Part shown: positions 61,201 to 64,000 of the stretch, piece by piece
Position numbering within the stretch: position 1 is the first letter of the stretch
How the letters are laid out: each line of letters opens with the position of its first letter
NCBI GenBank assembly: GCA_016213785.1
Contig: JACQZQ010000044.1
Span: forward strand, 89,643 to 153,642
From: Acidobacteriota bacterium
Lineage (GTDB): Bacteria > Acidobacteriota > Blastocatellia > Chloracidobacteriales > JADJPF01
Length of the DNA stretch: 64,000 nt
Reading direction: 5' to 3'
The notes under the pieces: model-generated
Databases searched by the model: none
Told to the model about the DNA's origin: nothing
Seen by the model: only the letters and a program-made list of their open reading frames with translations
Translations under genes and position numbers: made by a program

Positions 61201-63699
61201 TTATGCTCCTACTGTAAGCTGTGCTTGATGAGTTTCTACTGGAAGTAGTAAAAGTTTTCCTTCAGAAAATTCTAGCACTCTTTCTTTTTCAAAAAGCATT
61301 GGGTGTAATTCATTGTTTACCCAAAGTTTGATTAGATCATCATAATGTTTACTAAATGGCGAGCCAGATTGACCTGTAGCTGGACACATCCAAGAATTTC
61401 CTAAATCACCTAAATCAATTATTTGACGATAAGATACTGCCCAACCTGTTACTTCAAAGCCTCCTTGAGCGTTGCCAAGGGCAGGAAAAGCCATTTGAGC
61501 AGGTGTTTCTACATCACCACCAAGCGGATATGGGCCACGATTAAAAAGTAATTGCATTGCACGGTTTGCCTTACCAAAAGGGTGCTCAAAATTAATAAAG
61601 TGAAATTTTTTCCATTGCCAAAGCTTAGGATTTGCTCCAAATCGCTTAGATAATTGTGCTACTACATGCTCAAAACTCCCTTGTAGTAACTCGTTCCAGT
61701 TATGTGTAGTAGGTAGTTCTCTAAGCAAAGTCTCATCATTGTCCTTAATCATTTTAATCAAAGTAGGTATAAAGCGACTGGTAAAAGAGTTTAACTTTGC
61801 TAAAGCACCTTCTGAACGGCCTAAAAAATCATGAAGGTCTTCTTCTAATAATCCACCTAAAGTTTTTTCTAGTAAGTGTTGTAAGGTAAGTTGGTAAAGG
61901 GTTTGTGCTATGCTTTCAGTAGTTGCTTGGCCTTGCCATTCATTAAATTCCTTAAGCGCTTCCTTTGCAAGCGGGCTAAGGTCGTCTACTAGTATTTTAT
62001 CTAAAAGGAGTTTGACAAATTCTCTACCTGCAATGGTAGTAAAATCACACTGAGCTTGACGGCAGTCTTCGACTGTTATTTTATAGTTATTACTTAAGAG
62101 TTCTCTAATGCGTTCAGCACGATAACCATTAACAAAATCGCTACTTATATGATAAGGGTAATCATCATCAACAATTTTATTATTAGCCGTAATAATTAAG
62201 CCATCAGGAGGGTTATAGACTGAAGGCATCTCATCATAAGGAACTTTACCTTGCCAATCATTTTCACTTTCCCAACCTGCTAGTGGAAGAGTCCCGCCTC
62301 CAGTTTTTCTAATTGGAGGACAAGCAATAAGTTGATATCCAATATTACCTTGAGTGTCTGCATAAACCATATTAAAACCAGGGGCAGCCCAGTTTTGAAA
62401 TGAAGCACGAAACTCAGACCAGTCCTTAGCGCGATTTAGTGATAAAAAATTTCCTAATAAATTGCTTGGCTCATAACCAGTCCATTTAAGCGAGAGTTTA
62501 TAAGTATGGTGGTCTTGATTATTGGTAACAATAGGTAAGTCTGCAATTACTGGCCCGTGATGTGTAACTAGAATTTCTTCTTGATGGTCAGGCTCTCCTT
62601 TAACTGCAATACTAAATTTTACTAGCTCAGCCTCACGCCAAAGTCCTGATCTAAAATAATGATGTGGTTCGTCTATAAGAAATTTTTCAATAAATAAGTC
62701 TTGAAGGTCGGTCATTGCGGCAGTTGCACCCCAAGCAATATTTTGATTACGCCCAATTGCAATTGTTGGTGTTGCTGGCAAAGTTGCCCCAATAGCCTTT
62801 AATGTAGGGCAATCTAGGTGCATTTCATACCAAAGTCCAGGAATTTGCAAAGGTAGATGAGGATCATTTGCAAGCAAAGGTTTTCCACTTTGTGTGCGAC
62901 TTCCGCTAACTACCCAATTATTTGATCCTCCACCCTCGCTAAGCATTGGCATTAACATATTTTCTACATAGCATTTAAGAATACTTTCAGATGCTCCTTC
63001 ATAATCAGCACCAGGAGGATTAACTAGGGGTTGACCTTTAGGGTAAATAGGTTCAAGTTTGCTAGCTAGTCTTGCTCCTAAACGCTTAACTAAGCGAGCG
63101 CGAGTAAGTTCTAAATCAAAGTTAGAAGAAAGTGACCAAGCAAAAGTTTTTATAAAAGCTAATGTGTCTAAAGGTCGCCAAGGCTCAGGTTGTAAGCCAA
63201 GTAGAGAAAATTCTATGGGCAGTTTGTTTTGTTTAATAAAAGCATTAACACCAGCACTGTAAGCGTCTAGAACTACGGCAGATTCGTTATCTAAAGCTGT
63301 TAAATCATTGGCTGCGGCACGAGCTATTCCTACTCTATGAACAAAACGGTCTATTTCTAGGGTTTTACGGCCAAAAATTGCAGCAGTTTTGCCTAAGCCA
63401 AGGCGACGGTGAACTTCCATTTGCCAAAAACGGTCTTGAGCTTGAACAAAGCCTTGAGCATAAAATAAATCATGTTCATTTTTTGCATAAATATGAGGCA
63501 CGCCCCAATGATCACGCCAAACTTCTACTAAATCGTTTAATCCATTAAGCTTAAAGCCTCCATTGACTTGGGTTTTATAACGATTAGAGGTTTTTTTCCA
63601 AGCATAAGCTGCACCTCCAATACCAGCGCCAGCTAGCAGACCAAGCCCTAACCATAGCCAACCACGAGACTTTCCCGCTCCTTGATCGTCTTTTGCCAT
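61201..63699 (-). CDS. Penicillin-acylase-family N-terminal nucleophile hydrolase
   Basis: The 832-residue precursor starts with a membrane or signal segment (GWLWLGLGLLAGAGIGGAAY). An alpha chain with VEVWRDHWGVPHIYAKNEHD and QDRFWQMEVHRRL follows. Self-cleavage should occur before Ser259 in EGGGSNNWVVSG, exposing the nucleophile; ANDPHLPLQIP and TAAMTDLQDLF are further family blocks. Family members cut amides such as penicillins and acyl-homoserine lactones; the substrate here is unknown. The protein is probably periplasmic. It is the first gene of a two-gene operon with the hydroxyacid dehydrogenase. Confidence 0.9.
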   Translation of the reverse strand: MAKDDQGAGKSRGWLWLGLGLLAGAGIGGAAYAWKKTSNRYKTQVNGGFKLNGLNDLVEVWRDHWGVPHIYAKNEHDLFYAQGFVQAQDRFWQMEVHRRLGLGKTAAIFGRKTLEIDRFVHRVGIARAAANDLTALDNESAVVLDAYSAGVNAFIKQNKLPIEFSLLGLQPEPWRPLDTLAFIKTFAWSLSSNFDLELTRARLVKRLGARLASKLEPIYPKGQPLVNPPGADYEGASESILKCYVENMLMPMLSEGGGSNNWVVSGSRTQSGKPLLANDPHLPLQIPGLWYEMHLDCPTLKAIGATLPATPTIAIGRNQNIAWGATAAMTDLQDLFIEKFLIDEPHHYFRSGLWREAELVKFSIAVKGEPDHQEEILVTHHGPVIADLPIVTNNQDHHTYKLSLKWTGYEPSNLLGNFLSLNRAKDWSEFRASFQNWAAPGFNMVYADTQGNIGYQLIACPPIRKTGGGTLPLAGWESENDWQGKVPYDEMPSVYNPPDGLIITANNKIVDDDYPYHISSDFVNGYRAERIRELLSNNYKITVEDCRQAQCDFTTIAGREFVKLLLDKILVDDLSPLAKEALKEFNEWQGQATTESIAQTLYQLTLQHLLEKTLGGLLEEDLHDFLGRSEGALAKLNSFTSRFIPTLIKMIKDNDETLLRELPTTHNWNELLQGSFEHVVAQLSKRFGANPKLWQWKKFHFINFEHPFGKANRAMQLLFNRGPYPLGGDVETPAQMAFPALGNAQGGFEVTGWAVSYRQIIDLGDLGNSWMCPATGQSGSPFSKHYDDLIKLWVNNELHPMLFEKERVLEFSEGKLLLLPVETHQAQLTVGA

Positions 63700-63810
63700 T
63701 AGATTTTCTCCTGATTTTTTAACTCAGATGATTTAGATGATAAAGAGAAAGAATAAAAGATATTAGGGTATTTGTGAATACTTTGATGGCTAAGCTTTTG
63801 CTGCGTTCAA

Positions 63811-63836
63811 ACTGATTGAGTTTGGACTCAATCAGT
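63811..63836. repeat. Perfect palindrome near the right edge
   Basis: ACTGATTGAGT (63811-63821) and ACTCAATCAGT (63826-63836) are perfect 11-base arms around TTGG. It lies between the acylase gene and the partial transposase-like frame and may be a terminator or an end feature of that element. A smaller inverted repeat AATACT/AGTATT follows near 63845-63860. Confidence 0.6.
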
Positions 63837-63881
63837 ACTATTAAATACTTTAGTATTAAATATCTTAGTCCAAGTTGCGAC

Positions 63882-64000
63882 CTAAGCAAAAAAGTTAAAA
63901 GAAAGAGCTAAGACAAAAAGAGCGCACTTAAGCTCAAAGCCTTTAGAAGTGACAGCATGAATGCTTTTGGGCAACATGCGTTCAATCAAAGAAAAAGAAG
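63882..64000 (-). CDS. Partial C-terminus of a probable DDE transposase
   Basis: An open frame on the minus strand enters from the right edge and ends at TAG 63884-63882 after 38 residues. It includes ERMLPKSIHAVTSKGFELK and a hydrophobic ALFVLALSFNFF end. The segment pattern (LPxSIHAVTxxGFxxKxxLFxLA) looks like the end of DDE-type insertion-sequence transposases, but only a short piece is visible, so the family is uncertain. The palindrome at 63811-63836 lies just beyond its stop. Confidence 0.4.
   Translation of the reverse strand, partial: SFSLIERMLPKSIHAVTSKGFELKCALFVLALSFNFFA

Overview
The window is AT-rich (roughly one third G+C by eye), tightly packed, and encodes about 46 protein genes; I saw no rRNA, tRNA or CRISPR array. 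The organism is a heterotrophic Gram-negative-type bacterium. An ECF sigma domain of the kind common in Acidobacteriota and Planctomycetota, Ser/Thr kinases, an alpha-2-macroglobulin, CHAT/DUF4384 proteins, a cytochrome-linked copper-monooxygenase-like protein, an ABC-permease/M1-peptidase fusion and a group 3b [NiFe]-hydrogenase together fit a low-GC Acidobacteriota lineage (Blastocatellia-like). This placement is inference from gene content.

Layout. 1-3 kb: a partial ORF, a small unknown protein, and a WbqC plus nucleotide-sugar dehydratase/epimerase pair. 2.8-6 kb: an endonuclease III gene divergent from a NadE-NadD fusion. 6-9.7 kb: an unusual three-gene set: a J-domain pseudokinase, a vWA/DUF2135-like protein and a C-domain-less pyruvate-kinase-like protein. 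Mirror-image palindromic elements separate these genes, and a site closely matching the local NrtR operator precedes them. 9.8-18 kb: a STAS protein, an unknown protein, an FKBP isomerase and a 2,093-residue alpha-2-macroglobulin with an intact thioester. 18-22 kb: CysQ, a class IV PLP enzyme, a frameshifted SnoaL-like gene and two small genes flanked by repeated junction sequences. 22-28 kb: aconitase, a radical SAM protein with a receiver-like protein, and a cytochrome c/copper-monooxygenase-like protein. 28.5-33 kb: a two-gene signalling unit, a hybrid histidine kinase overlapping a receiver-Ser/Thr kinase-ECF sigma fusion. 33-41 kb: a transaldolase-phosphoglucose isomerase fusion, a DUF423 protein, a GT39-like glycosyltransferase, and the pncB-pncA-nrtR operon with a clear operator and promoter. 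41-47.5 kb: a Rieske protein, an FtsL/DivIC-like protein and a six-gene group 3b hydrogenase operon. 47.5-51.3 kb: a TolB-like lipoprotein, an FmdB zinc ribbon and a fused 2-oxoacid dehydrogenase E1. 51.5-64 kb: a TPR-CHAT/DUF4384 pair, an ABC ATPase with a permease-aminopeptidase, a 2-hydroxyacid dehydrogenase, a penicillin-acylase-family hydrolase, and a partial probable transposase at the right edge.

Themes. All four steps from nicotinamide to NAD (PncA, PncB, NadD, NadE) are present at two loci about 35 kb apart, with NrtR as the likely regulator. Gene fusion is frequent: NadE-NadD, Tal-Pgi, E1 alpha-beta, permease-peptidase, cytochrome-monooxygenase and REC-STK-ECF. The two observations most worth following are the J-pseudokinase/vWA/PK-like triad with its NrtR-like site, and the REC-STK-ECF fusion coupled to a hybrid histidine kinase.
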